From Paenarthrobacter sp. AR 02 (GTDB lineage: Bacteria; Actinomycetota; Actinomycetes; Actinomycetales; Micrococcaceae): 64,000 nucleotides of DNA. The notes beneath the pieces are model-generated. The model searched no databases. It was not told the origin of the DNA and saw nothing but the letters and a program-made list of their open reading frames with translations. Positions within the stretch are counted from its first letter, which is position 1. Each line of letters opens with the position of its first letter. The stretch spans positions 248,001 through 312,000 of the forward strand of contig NZ_JAJUKH010000001.1 of assembly GCF_021538675.1 (NCBI RefSeq). The letters run 5' to 3'. Of the stretch, positions 16,727 through 24,494 are shown in pieces. The position numbers were made by a program, and so were the translations under genes.

Positions 16727-17420
16727 AGAGGATCTGACCACCCGCGCACGCATCCGGGACGCCGCCATCGGGCTCTTCGGACGTGAAGGTTTCGCCCGTG
16801 CCACGGTCCGCTCAGTGGCCTCGCTCGCCGGCGTCAGCCCCGCCCTGGTCATCCATCACTTCGGCAGCAAGGCCGGGCTCCGCACAGCTTGCGACGAGCA
16901 CGTTCTGGCCCTGACCGCCACCCAAGGCCGGGAGAAGACGGACCCGGGAACAACCCGGATGCTTATCCAGGATTACCTCAACCACCCCGACGAATACGCC
17001 GATGAGATCGCCTACATCCGGCGCGCACTGAGCGATGAATCAGATGCCGGCAACGCGTTTTTTGACGGCGTGGTCAACCAGACAGAGGACATCATCAACG
17101 CCGGCATTCAGGCCGGAACCATCCGGGCCTTTGCGGATATCCGGGCCACCGCCGTCGTCATCGCTTCCAACAGCCTGTCCATGCTCATGCTGGGCAGGCA
17201 CCTGTCCCGGGTGCTGGGCGCTCCGGTGTCCGGGCCACACGGCATCGGCCCGGAGTTGCTGAGGCAGCTGACGTTGCCCGCCCTGGATGTCTACACGAAC
17301 GGTTTCTACACAGACTCGCGGTTCCTTGATGCGGCCCGCGAAGCCCTCCAACAACAAGAAAGCACCACCGAAGGGAGCATGCCCCGTGACCCAGGCAATC
17401 GTCGTCGAGGGGTTGCGTAA
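16713..17420 (+). CDS. TetR/AcrR-family transcriptional regulator
   Basis: This is a 235-residue protein. The N-terminal helix-turn-helix spans about residues 9-55 (TRARIRDAAIGLFGREGFARATVRSVASLAGVSPALVIHHFGSK); the rest is the ligand-binding helical domain. The ATG lies inside a large dyad that is probably its own operator. The 3' end overlaps the ABC ATPase gene by 35 nt, so regulator and exporter form one operon and the regulator probably represses it until a toxic ligand binds. The ligand is unknown. Confidence 0.88.
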   Translation: MRSVAEDLTTRARIRDAAIGLFGREGFARATVRSVASLAGVSPALVIHHFGSKAGLRTACDEHVLALTATQGREKTDPGTTRMLIQDYLNHPDEYADEIAYIRRALSDESDAGNAFFDGVVNQTEDIINAGIQAGTIRAFADIRATAVVIASNSLSMLMLGRHLSRVLGAPVSGPHGIGPELLRQLTLPALDVYTNGFYTDSRFLDAAREALQQQESTTEGSMPRDPGNRRRGVA

Positions 17421-18411
17421 GAAGTTCGGCCGTCGCGAGGTCCTGCACGGACTGGACTTCGCCGTCGAGGCCGGAACGGTGTTCGGAGTCATCGGACCGA
17501 ACGGCGCAGGGAAAACCACCACCATGCGCTGCCTGCTGGACATCATCAGGCCCAGCGCGGGAACCATCTCGGTGCTGGGCCAGGATCCGCGGCGCGCGGG
17601 GACAGGCCTTCGACGCCGGATCGGGTACCTGCCAGGTGAGCTGCAACTTGAAAACCGGACCACCGGACGTCGCATGCTGGATCACTTCGCGGCAATCAGC
17701 GGGCCAGTGGAACCGCGGTACATCAACGAGTTGGCGGACCGGCTGAACCTTGATCTGGACCGGCAGACCCGCAAGCTCTCCAAGGGCAACAAACAAAAGC
17801 TCGGTCTTCTGCAGGCGTTCATGCACCGACCCGAGCTGCTGGTGCTGGACGAACCCACCAGCGGCCTGGATCCCCTGGTCCAGCAACAGTTCCACGCGAT
17901 GGTCCGTGAGGCGGTCGATGCCGGCGCCACGGTGTTCCTCAGCTCTCACGTCCTCAGCGAAGTCCAGCAGGCAGCAGACGCGGTAGCCATCCTTCGCGAC
18001 GGCGACATTGTCACCGTTTCCACGGTGGAAGCCCTCCGCACCGCTGCCGTCCGGCAGCTGAAGTTCAACGCAATAGGCACACGGACGGACGACGTCGGCG
18101 CGTTGCTGGCCCGGGTGCCGGGGGTCGCCAACGTGGCGGTCCGGGAGCTCCCCGCCGACGGGCACGCAGCCAGGACAGTGGAGGCCACCGCCTCGCTCTC
18201 CGGACCCGTCCAGGCCCTTGTCCAGGAGTTAGCGCGTTTGAACCTCACGGACCTTGTGCTCGAAGAACCCGATCTTGAAGAAGCGGTGCTGACGCTTTAC
18301 GCAGGAAGTGACGTTGCGGAATCGGACAACACTGGTATATCTGACGGCGCCGCAGCGAACCGCAGCGTTGGAGCCGGCCGCAACCTTAAGGAAGGGGCAC
18401 ACCATGCCTAG
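17386..18411 (+). CDS. ABC exporter ATP-binding protein
   Basis: This is a 341-residue protein. The GTG at 17386 is chosen because GAAGGGAG lies 8 nt upstream and the translation then starts at the usual VTQAIVVEGLRKKFG. Walker A is GPNGAGKTT (37-45), the signature is LSKGNKQK (131-138), and Walker B is LLVLDEPTSGLD (151-162). The C-terminal 120 residues form an extra domain as in daunorubicin/nodulation-type exporters (DrrA-like). It hydrolyses ATP to drive the membrane partner encoded next. The start overlaps tetR by 35 nt. Confidence 0.88.
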   Translation: MTQAIVVEGLRKKFGRREVLHGLDFAVEAGTVFGVIGPNGAGKTTTMRCLLDIIRPSAGTISVLGQDPRRAGTGLRRRIGYLPGELQLENRTTGRRMLDHFAAISGPVEPRYINELADRLNLDLDRQTRKLSKGNKQKLGLLQAFMHRPELLVLDEPTSGLDPLVQQQFHAMVREAVDAGATVFLSSHVLSEVQQAADAVAILRDGDIVTVSTVEALRTAAVRQLKFNAIGTRTDDVGALLARVPGVANVAVRELPADGHAARTVEATASLSGPVQALVQELARLNLTDLVLEEPDLEEAVLTLYAGSDVAESDNTGISDGAAANRSVGAGRNLKEGAHHA

Positions 18412-19204
18412 AATCCTCCCACTCTTCACAAAAGCCCTGACGGACTCCTGGCGCTCCACCCTCGCGTGGGCTTTGGGCCTCACCGGAGCGTGCATGCTGT
18501 ACCTGCCGATCTATCCCTCCATCGGGGGCAGCTCGCAGATGCAGGAGCTGATCAATGCGTTGCCACCACAGATGACCAAAGCCTTGAACTACGACCAGAT
18601 CGCGACCGGTCCCGGCTATACGCAGGCCACCCTGTTCGGGTTGATTGGCTTCCTGCTGATGTCCATGGCTTCCGTTGGCTGGGGCGCGGCCGCTGTTGGC
18701 GGCGACGAGGAATCAGGGTTGCTGGAACTGACTCTGGCGCACAGCGTTACCCGTGTTCAGGTGGTGCTGGAGCGGGCACTGGCGATCGTTGTCCGGGTTG
18801 CAGCCCTCTCCATCCTCGTCTTCGTGTTGGTGCTGGGACTGAACGGTCCGGCGCAACTGAATATCGACGTCGGGCATCTCGCCGGTGCTGTCCTGCTGTT
18901 CGCCGCGCTGGCGTTGCTGAGCGCGACGGCCGCGCTCTTCGTGGGCGCCCTGACGGGCCGGAAGGTGTTCGGCGTCGCGGCTGGTGCCGCCGTGGCGGTC
19001 CTGGGCTACGTCTTCAACGCCGTGGGCAGGCAAAGCCCCAAGGTTGAGTGGTTGCTGAACCTTTCGCCCTACCACTGGGCATACGGCAACTCCCCGGTGG
19101 TCAATGGGGCCGATTGGGGAGTTGCCGCGGGATTGCTCGGGATCTCGGCAGCACTGATCGTGCTGGCGGCCGTGGCAATGCAGCGGAGGGATGTGGGAGT
19201 CTAG
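18404..19204 (+). CDS. ABC exporter permease
   Basis: This 266-residue protein has about six membrane segments (for example TLAWALGLTGACMLYLPIY, ATLFGLIGFLLMSMASVGW, and an Ala/Gly/Val-rich C-terminal group). The EESGLLELTLAHSVTRVQVVLERAL loop between helices resembles the coupling segment of ABC-2-type permeases. The ATG at 18404 has AAGGAAGGGG upstream and overlaps the ATPase gene by 8 nt. With the ATPase it should form a type-2 exporter, perhaps for a lipophilic drug. Its last 4 nt overlap the convergent thioesterase gene. Confidence 0.82.
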   Translation: MPRILPLFTKALTDSWRSTLAWALGLTGACMLYLPIYPSIGGSSQMQELINALPPQMTKALNYDQIATGPGYTQATLFGLIGFLLMSMASVGWGAAAVGGDEESGLLELTLAHSVTRVQVVLERALAIVVRVAALSILVFVLVLGLNGPAQLNIDVGHLAGAVLLFAALALLSATAALFVGALTGRKVFGVAAGAAVAVLGYVFNAVGRQSPKVEWLLNLSPYHWAYGNSPVVNGADWGVAAGLLGISAALIVLAAVAMQRRDVGV

Positions 19205-19746
19205 CTCCACGCATGCGGGGCGGGGCGGCGTGCTCCCGGAAGGGCATTGTTCTCCCGCCATTCATGGATCCATTCCGGCAGTTCCAGGCCTACGGGAGGT
19301 GCACCGAATTCTGCGATGATTTCTTCCTGCGTGACCGGCTTGCCCTTGTGGACCAAGCGGGTAGCGATGTGCGCGCGGGCGTAGATCTCGCCGTCCACCA
19401 CCATCCGCTGCTCAAAGTAGATGGCCTTGGTGTCCAAGCCTATGATGCGTGTTTCGATGCTGTATTGCTGCCACAGCTGCAGGGATTTGCGGAAGGCAAT
19501 GGTCTCCCCGGCTGCAACCGGGGTCCATCCGCGTTTGCGCATCTTGCTCCAGATACCGCTGCGGACCATGAGGTCGAACCGGCCCAGGTCCATGAGCGAG
19601 AAATACATGCCGTTGTTGACGTGCATGGCGATGTCAATGTCCGTCGGCAGCACCCGCAAAGGCAGGGACGACTCCTCCCACACGCCCAGCCGGGGGCGTC
19701 GTGACGAGGTGAAAAGCAGCATGAGAGTGCGAAGTAACAGGTGCAT
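19201..19746 (-). CDS. Hotdog-fold acyl-CoA thioesterase (THEM6/4HBT-like)
   Basis: This is a 181-residue protein. The hotdog signature LRVLPTDIDIAMHVNNGMYFSLMDLGRFDLMVRSG at about 30-64 contains the D-x-x-x-H-V-N-N active-site motif. A hydrophobic N terminus (MHLLLRTLMLLFTSS) resembles a membrane anchor, as in THEM6-type proteins. The enzyme class hydrolyses acyl-CoA thioesters; the acyl group is unknown. It is convergent with the exporter permease, overlapping by 4 nt. Confidence 0.8.
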   Translation of the reverse strand: MHLLLRTLMLLFTSSRRPRLGVWEESSLPLRVLPTDIDIAMHVNNGMYFSLMDLGRFDLMVRSGIWSKMRKRGWTPVAAGETIAFRKSLQLWQQYSIETRIIGLDTKAIYFEQRMVVDGEIYARAHIATRLVHKGKPVTQEEIIAEFGAPPVGLELPEWIHEWRENNALPGARRPAPHAWS

Positions 19747-19911
19747 ACCGCAATGTTACCCGCGGGTAACTTCCGAGGGAATAGACGAGTCCGGATTGGA
19801 CGCATGCCGCACTTTATGTCCAACGATTGCACTAACGTTTACCGCCGGTTCATCAAACCCGTGCACAATATCTGGAACTGTATCGATGGAAGAACATACA
19901 AGGGGACCCCT

Positions 19912-20133
19912 TTGAGCACGCTGCAAACCACCACGCCTCACGGTGAAGTCTGGCCGGAACTCTCCCGCCACCAGGTCGTTGTCCTTCAGGATGCACGCGG
20001 CAACCGCATCGAAGGAACCATTGACGGTATGACCAATGACCGCAGCACCCTGTGGATCCAACTCAAAGGCGGCCTGGGCCGGCAACTGATTCACTACCTG
20101 GATGGTTACTGGCTCGAAGCACCTGCCGCCTAA
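19912..20133 (+). CDS. Small conserved-looking hypothetical protein
   Basis: This 73-residue protein starts at TTG 19912, with AAGGGGA upstream; a longer ATG form is unsupported. The sequence has alternating strands (QVVVLQDARGNRIEGTIDGMTNDRSTLWIQL) ending in HYLDGYW, and reads like a small beta-barrel domain. No signal or membrane segment is visible. I do not recognise the family. It lies 36 nt upstream of the potassium channel gene and could be co-transcribed with it. Confidence 0.6.
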   Translation: MSTLQTTTPHGEVWPELSRHQVVVLQDARGNRIEGTIDGMTNDRSTLWIQLKGGLGRQLIHYLDGYWLEAPAA

Positions 20134-20169
20134 CGCAGGCGTGGCTTCCGCGGTGGCTAGTATTCCCCT

Positions 20170-20928
20170 ATGACTCAATCGCGATACCGCGACCTGGTGG
20201 AATGGCCGCTCATGGCCACGGCACTTATCTTCCTCACTGCCTACGCCTGGCAGGTCATCGGGCGCGTCGACGGTGCAGCGGGTACGCCCTTCGAAATCAT
20301 CATGTGGATCACATGGGGCATCTTCGCGCTGGATTACTTCGTCAACCTCTGGCTTGCCGAGAACAGAACACGCTGGTTCCTGTGGAACCTGCATGAACTC
20401 CTGATCGTCGCGCTTCCCTTCTTCCGCCCCCTGCGTCTGTTGCGGCTGGTGACACTCCTCTCGGTCCTCCAACGCACGGTAGGAGAAACGCTGCGAGGGC
20501 GCGTGGCCACCTATGTGGCGGGGGCCGCCGCGATGCTCATCCTCATTGGCGCTCTTGCGGTCCTCGACGTCGAGCAAAATGCCCCCGACGCCAAAATCCT
20601 GACCTTCGGCGACGCCGCCTGGTGGGCTGTCACCACCATCACGACAGTGGGTTACGGCGACCTCTACCCGGTTACCCCCATTGGCAGGGTGGTGGCCGCT
20701 GCCCTCATGATGAGCGGCATCGCCGTCCTGGGTATCGTCACCGCGTCCATCGCATCCTGGCTCGTGCAGAGGATCGAGGAGAACGCGGAGGGCATGGCGG
20801 CGGCCGCCGAAGTGAAGGCCGCAGCGGCCGAGGAGCCCGTCCGCGCGGAGATGGCGGACCTCGTTGCTGAAATCGCCGCACTGAGGATGGAGATCGCCGA
20901 GCTCCGGCGGATCACCGAACGCCCCTAG
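20170..20928 (+). CDS. Voltage-gated-like potassium channel subunit
   Basis: This 252-residue protein has the six-segment channel pattern. Several N-terminal helices are followed by an S4-like helix with spaced arginines (RPLRLLRLVTLLSVL, R86/R89/R92) and a pore loop with the selectivity filter TTITTVGYGD (TVGYGD at 159-164). The inner helix comes next. The C-terminal tail 203-250 is a charged coiled coil that would tetramerise. It conducts K+ across the plasma membrane. No RCK domain is present. It is monocistronic or paired with the small gene upstream. Confidence 0.9.
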   Translation: MTQSRYRDLVEWPLMATALIFLTAYAWQVIGRVDGAAGTPFEIIMWITWGIFALDYFVNLWLAENRTRWFLWNLHELLIVALPFFRPLRLLRLVTLLSVLQRTVGETLRGRVATYVAGAAAMLILIGALAVLDVEQNAPDAKILTFGDAAWWAVTTITTVGYGDLYPVTPIGRVVAAALMMSGIAVLGIVTASIASWLVQRIEENAEGMAAAAEVKAAAAEEPVRAEMADLVAEIAALRMEIAELRRITERP

Positions 20929-20939
20929 TTATAGGCCCG

Positions 20940-20992
20940 GCGGGCTCGCATGCCCCGCTGGATCCCGCGGGCTCGCGCGCCCCGCTGGACCC
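20940..20992. repeat. Imperfect direct repeat, two units of about 25 bp
   Basis: Two units (20940-20965 and 20967-20991) share GCGGGCTCGC and GCCCCGCTGGA, with a further partial copy to about 21004. They lie between the K+ channel stop and the tRNA-Tyr terminator. No function is apparent. Confidence 0.5.
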
Positions 20993-21022
20993 GCGCTGGA
21001 CCCCGCGCGCTTTTGGGCACAA

Positions 21023-21057
21023 AAAAATCCCCGGAACCATTGGTTCCGGGGATTTTT
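21023..21057. terminator. Rho-independent terminator of tRNA-Tyr (bidirectional)
   Basis: An 11-bp GC-rich stem (TCCCCGGAACC with its complement) and a 3-nt loop are flanked by A5 on the left and T5 on the right. It works for the minus-strand tRNA and for the plus-strand channel gene. Confidence 0.9.
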
Positions 21058-21063
21058 CCTGGG

Positions 21064-21145
21064 TGGCAGATGAGGGATTCGAACCCCCGTAGGCGTTGCC
21101 AGCTGATTTACAGTCAGCCCCCTTTGGCCGCTCGGGTAATCTGCC
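21064..21145 (-). tRNA. tRNA-Tyr (anticodon GTA)
   Basis: Read on the minus strand the gene starts GGCAGAT and ends ATCTGCC plus discriminator A, giving a perfect 7-bp acceptor stem. The anticodon stem-loop TGACTGTAAATCA shows GTA. The T arm GGGGGTTCGAATCCC is canonical, and the long variable arm makes it a class II tRNA as expected for bacterial Tyr. The 3' CCA is not encoded (CCC follows). Confidence 0.97.
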
Positions 21146-21273
21146 GAACTTCAAAAGAAGATCACTTCCGGAGACCGTTTCTTTTCGATCCGGTAACCGA
21201 AGGCAGAGACAACCTTACAGAAGTTTGTGCGAAGAATCTAATCGAGGCTCAGCACGCTGAAATTCCACGTGGT

Positions 21274-21540
21274 TCAGGCTTCGCCGAGGATCCGGCCGGC
21301 CAGTTTCGCTTCGAACTTCTCGGCCTGCTCAGGAGTGATCTGGTTGAGCTGTACGGCCCGGAGCAGGTCCGCGTGCACACCGTCCATGCGGGACGTTGCA
21401 TCCGGAACGGGACTCAGGACAATCGAGGCTGCCACAGCCGCCGCTGCCACCGCACTCGCCGCAGCCACCGCCGCCGTCCCAATGGAGCCCGCTGCCGCGG
21501 AAGCGGACTTGCTGATGGACTGGACGGCCTTGCTGCTCAT
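21274..21540 (-). CDS. Small Ala-rich hypothetical protein
   Basis: This 88-residue protein has a textbook GGAGGA site 6 nt before the ATG at 21540, which is why I accept it. Residues 12-43 are Ala/Ser/Val-rich and hydrophobic enough to span a membrane or act as signal; the C-terminal half (HADLLRAVQLNQITPEQAEKFEAKLAGRIL) is an amphipathic helix pair. The latter resembles a short SHOCT-like tail, but I cannot assign a family. It is transcribed toward tRNA-Tyr and divergent from yajQ. Confidence 0.55.
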   Translation of the reverse strand: MSSKAVQSISKSASAAAGSIGTAAVAAASAVAAAAVAASIVLSPVPDATSRMDGVHADLLRAVQLNQITPEQAEKFEAKLAGRILGEA

Positions 21541-21722
21541 GCTGTTCCTCCGACGTTGCGCTCTTCCAACTGGTACAACTCTCGGGGCATTGCCTCAGTT
21601 CCAACCTTGCGTGTGCTGTGAGCGAACTGTGAAAGCCGTCCACCGCCCCTAAAGGCGCCTTCCGTATTAGGCTGGATGGCAGACCAACCCCGCCCTACAG
21701 GGCCCCAAACCTAAGGAGAGTC

Positions 21723-22214
21723 ATGGCAGGCGAATCCACATTCGACGTCGTCAGCAAGGTAGACAAGCAAGAGGTCGCCAACGCGCTCAACCAGTCCCAG
21801 AAGGAAATCGCGCAGCGATACGACTTCAAGGGCGTCGGCGCGGAGATCGACTTCAGCGGCGAGAAGATCCTCATGAAGGCCAACTCCGAGGACCGCGTCC
21901 TGGCTGTCCTGGATGTCTTCCAGTCCAAGCTGATCAAGCGCGGCATTTCCCTGAAGTCCCTGGACCAGGGTGAGCCCTTCCCGTCGGGCAAGGAGTTCCG
22001 CCTTGAGTGCACCATCAAGGAGGGCATTGCCCAGGACATCGCCAAGAAGATCAACAAGATCATCCGCGACGAGGCTCCCAAATCCGTCAAGTCCCAGATC
22101 CAGGGCGATGAACTCCGGGTTACCTCCAAGTCGCGCGACGATCTGCAGGAGACCATGAACATCCTCAAGAAGTTCGAAGAGGCCGACCTTCAGTTCGTGA
22201 ACTTCCGCAGCTAA
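21723..22214 (+). CDS. YajQ-family nucleotide-binding protein (DUF520)
   Basis: This is a 163-residue protein of the exact family length. It opens MAGESTFDVVSKVDKQEVANALNQSQKEIAQRYDFKG, which is the YajQ signature, with later K-x-x-F-R-L-E-C-T-I-K-E-G-I and ELRVTSKSRDDLQ. Members bind c-di-GMP in Xanthomonas and nucleic acids or nucleotides elsewhere. In actinobacteria the ligand is not established. A TAAGGAGAG site precedes the ATG. It is monocistronic with a strong terminator. Confidence 0.92.
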   Translation: MAGESTFDVVSKVDKQEVANALNQSQKEIAQRYDFKGVGAEIDFSGEKILMKANSEDRVLAVLDVFQSKLIKRGISLKSLDQGEPFPSGKEFRLECTIKEGIAQDIAKKINKIIRDEAPKSVKSQIQGDELRVTSKSRDDLQETMNILKKFEEADLQFVNFRS

Positions 22215-22500
22215 GCCGGATCTGGCCGCGTGATTATTGGGCACTTGTCCCGGTAGTCCGCATAGGGTCCGCAGAATCTCCGAGGACCGCAGCGATCAGC
22301 CTTGATCCTGCGGTCCTCGTTTTTGTCTTCGGCGGTAGGCCACAGGTGAGAGTGGGTGTTTAGCGTGGTCGACGGCGCCGCATGCCCCAGCGACCGCTGT
22401 ACGGTCACGACGTCGCAGCCATCGGCGATCAGACCGGATGATAAGTGGCTGAACTCGTGAAGGGTGAAGTCCCCTATCCCGGCTGCCTCGCGGGAGCGAC
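22211..22500 (-). pseudogene. C-terminal remnant of a tyrosine recombinase (phage-type integrase)
   Basis: The minus-strand frame reads GIGDFTLHEFSHLSSGLIA, then DGCDVVTVQRSLGHAAPSTT and LNTHSHLWPTAED. This is clearly the last catalytic third of an actinobacterial tyrosine integrase, with LGHA and the nucleophile region NTHSHLW. The normal box-II H-x-x-R (HDLRH) is replaced by H-E-F-S-H, so the second catalytic Arg is gone. The nucleophile position, normally NTYSHLW, reads H instead of Y, so the catalytic Tyr is also lost. No N-terminal domain is visible upstream, where the lipoprotein pseudogene lies. It is therefore a non-functional stub left by an element that integrated downstream of yajQ. 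It ends 3 nt inside the yajQ stop region. Confidence 0.8.
22281..22324 (+). terminator. Rho-independent terminator of yajQ
   Basis: A perfect 12-bp stem (22281-22292 with 22308-22319, arm CGAGGACCGCAG) with an inner GATCA/TGATC pairing in the loop is followed by T5. It overlaps the 3' end of the recombinase remnant on the other strand. Confidence 0.88.
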
Positions 22501-22545
22501 AGTAAGGACCGCGTGGCGGACAGCGGGTGTGGTCGCCTCGCGGAG

Positions 22546-23148
22546 CTATTGCGTGGGGTCTTCTCGAACGACCAGGCCTTCGTCTCCGGGGAGTACTTTG
22601 CCTCGTTTACGTTCTGTTTCGTCTTCGTCGTTCAAAGTAACTGCGTCGCCCGGTGAACAGGGGGCAGTAGCTCCTATGCTGTACGACTTGTCAGATGCAT
22701 CTGTATCGAACTCAGCCCGAAGGACGGGACCACCCTCTGCGAATACGGTCGGGTGTGTCGTTGGATTTACGGTGCGTACGGTCATGCCCAGGGATTTCCA
22801 ATACTCGGCGACGCGTTTGGCGTCTTCAACATGGTTAGTTCCTTGGGGTGCCCAGCGGTCGTAGCCGTAGCTGGCTCCCTTCTCGCCCTACCCGAGGGAG
22901 CACTCCTGCGCCCACGCGACGCCGTTGCGGGGCTACCAGCCTGTGGCGTCGAGCTGTTTGGTGGTGTTGATGACGAGTTCGACCGCCCGGTCCCGCCCTT
23001 CTCTGGCGCTGACTGCATTTTCCGATGACGGCTTGTCTGACATTGTCGCGTTTGGCTCCTTCTCAGCGCATGCGGATATTGTCGTTCCCATCAAGAGCAC
23101 AGCCGTCGCGGCCGTGAGAATCCTTATATGCGTCTTAACCGCTGGCAT
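22546..23148 (-). pseudogene. Lipoprotein gene with two in-frame TAG codons
   Basis: From ATG 23148 the frame encodes a lipoprotein signal (ILTAATAVLLMGTTISAC) and a mature protein. It runs to TAG at 22546 in a single frame, but is cut by TAG at 22933-22935 (after KQLDATGW) and TAG at 22888-22890 (after QECSLG). The reading across the stops stays protein-like: NGVAWAQECSLG, then GEKGASYGYDRWAPQGTNHV, EDAKRVAEYWKSLGMTVRTV and PVLRAEFDTDASD, ending with APCSPGDA. No frameshift is seen. The two cysteines outside the lipobox are 81 residues apart, almost the spacing of the lipoprotein at 60621. The simplest reading is a recently decayed gene next to an integrase remnant. Sequencing error or amber readthrough are less likely. 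Confidence 0.7.
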
Positions 23149-23187
23149 TAGACAACACACGCGACATAGAAACCCCCAAAGTGACAA

Positions 23188-23551
23188 TCATAAAACCGCC
23201 GGCGGCAACACCACCGGGGCCGGACATGGCCGAGACTATCAATACCCAACCAATAAATCCAACAAATGGCTAAATAGCTTCATAGCGTCAGGGAGTCAGT
23301 CGTGACCCCCCGCAGAAGCTGGAAGCGTCTCGACCTGCTCGCCGGCTCTATTCGGTTGACGGCTACCCGAGTGAACTCCCTGGGTAGCTCAGCCGACTTC
23401 GATACAAGGTCGGCCACGGAGTTGCGAATCCATAAGGAACCGGGCAAGCAGGCAGCGAGCCCCAGCCCCTCGGCGACATGATCACCGTAATGCAGCCCCA
23501 AATTAGGACATGAATAGTTTGCGTAATCGATGGAACCCAGTATTCTTCTTC
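23188..23551. other. Gene-poor, less GC-rich stretch of the decayed island
   Basis: About 360 nt without a supportable gene. The part at 23190-23290 is visibly more A/C-rich than its surroundings. A minus-strand frame of 73 codons (23280-23501, TTG start) has no recognisable domain and no ribosome site. It may be a further remnant of the element that brought the integrase. Confidence 0.5.
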
Positions 23552-23567
23552 CTTAGGCGGGCCTAAG
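23552..23567 (+). promoter_or_regulatory. Iron-box-like palindrome upstream of efeUOB
   Basis: The perfect palindrome CTTAGGC-GG-GCCTAAG lies 29 nt before the efeU start. It matches 12 of 19 positions of the DtxR/IdeR consensus when aligned on the TTAGGC and CCTAA parts. DtxR-type iron repression of this ferrous uptake operon is expected from the family, but binding is inferred. Confidence 0.55.
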
Positions 23568-23596
23568 TACGGCTCCCCTTAGTGAAAGAAACCTAC

Positions 23597-24451
23597 ATGA
23601 CCGCCAACTTCCTGATCGGCCTGCGCGAAGGCCTTGAGGCATCACTCGTCGTGGTCCTCCTGATGGCCTACCTCGTCAAGACCGACCGGCGGCACCTGAT
23701 CCCCCGGCTCTGGGCCGGAGTGGGACTCGCCATCGCAGTTTCCCTCGCCTTCGGTGCAGTCCTCACCTTCGGTCCGCGCGGCCTGACGTTCGAAGCCCAG
23801 GAAGCCATTGGCGGCGGACTGTCCATCGTCGCGGTAGGTCTGGTGACCTGGATGGTCTTTTGGATGGCACGCACTGCGCGCAGCCTGGGCAGCGAGCTTC
23901 GCTCCCACGTCGACAAAGCAGCCGACGGCGCCGCCTGGGGCCTGGTGCTCGTGGCAGCACTCGCCGTGGGACGGGAAGGGCTGGAGACAGCGCTGTTTAT
24001 TTGGGCCGCGGCGCAAGCCACCGGACAAACCACGTTCCCGCTGCTCGGCGCGTTGTTGGGCCTGCTGGCCGCCGCGGGCTTGGGCTACCTGCTCCACCGG
24101 GGCGTCCTCAAAGTAAACCTGGGCCGGTTCTTCACCTGGACCGGGGTAGGCCTGATCGTCATCGCAGGCGGCGTCCTGGCCTACGGAATCCATGATCTCC
24201 AGGAAGCCGGAATCCTCCCGGGCCTCCACAACCTTGCCTTCGACGTCTCAGCTGCCATCCCGCCGTCGTCCTGGTACGGGACATTGCTGAAGGGCACCCT
24301 CAACTTTTCCCCGGCCACCACCTGGCTTGAAGCCGCGGCCTGGCTCCTCTACGTTGTTCCCGTCTTGTTCCTGTACATCCGGGCCAACCGCAAGCCTTCA
24401 ACCCAGGCAGCAAGCAAGACGTCCGCTCCCGTCGTCGCGGCCCACCCCTGA
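23597..24451 (+). CDS. efeU: Ferrous iron permease EfeU (FTR1 family)
   Basis: This 284-residue protein has seven membrane helices. Two REGLE motifs that bind iron are present, REGLEAS at 10-16 and REGLETA at 126-132, as in yeast Ftr1p and E. coli EfeU. The ATG at 23597 gives the family N terminus ([15 protein letters not shown]); a GTG 15 nt upstream is possible. It imports iron after oxidation of ferrous iron by the Efe system. It is the first gene of efeUOB behind an iron-box-like palindrome. Confidence 0.93.
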   Translation: MTANFLIGLREGLEASLVVVLLMAYLVKTDRRHLIPRLWAGVGLAIAVSLAFGAVLTFGPRGLTFEAQEAIGGGLSIVAVGLVTWMVFWMARTARSLGSELRSHVDKAADGAAWGLVLVAALAVGREGLETALFIWAAAQATGQTTFPLLGALLGLLAAAGLGYLLHRGVLKVNLGRFFTWTGVGLIVIAGGVLAYGIHDLQEAGILPGLHNLAFDVSAAIPPSSWYGTLLKGTLNFSPATTWLEAAAWLLYVVPVLFLYIRANRKPSTQAASKTSAPVVAAHP

Positions 24452-24494
24452 TCCTGCGCCCCGACGCCACTCCCCCTCAACGAAGGAAACACCT

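Noticed and set aside
21064..21145. tRNA-Tyr as attachment site of the decayed element
   Set aside because: No copy of the tRNA 3' end was seen at 22.2-23.6 kb, and the integrase stub abuts yajQ instead.
22888..22935. Pyrrolysine or selenocysteine-like recoding of the TAG codons
   Set aside because: No suppressor tRNA or recoding element is visible, and the neighbour is a dead integrase, so pseudogenisation is simpler.
23280..23501. 73-codon minus-strand frame with a TTG start
   Set aside because: No ribosome site, no recognisable motif and located in a decayed island; noted only as part of that region.
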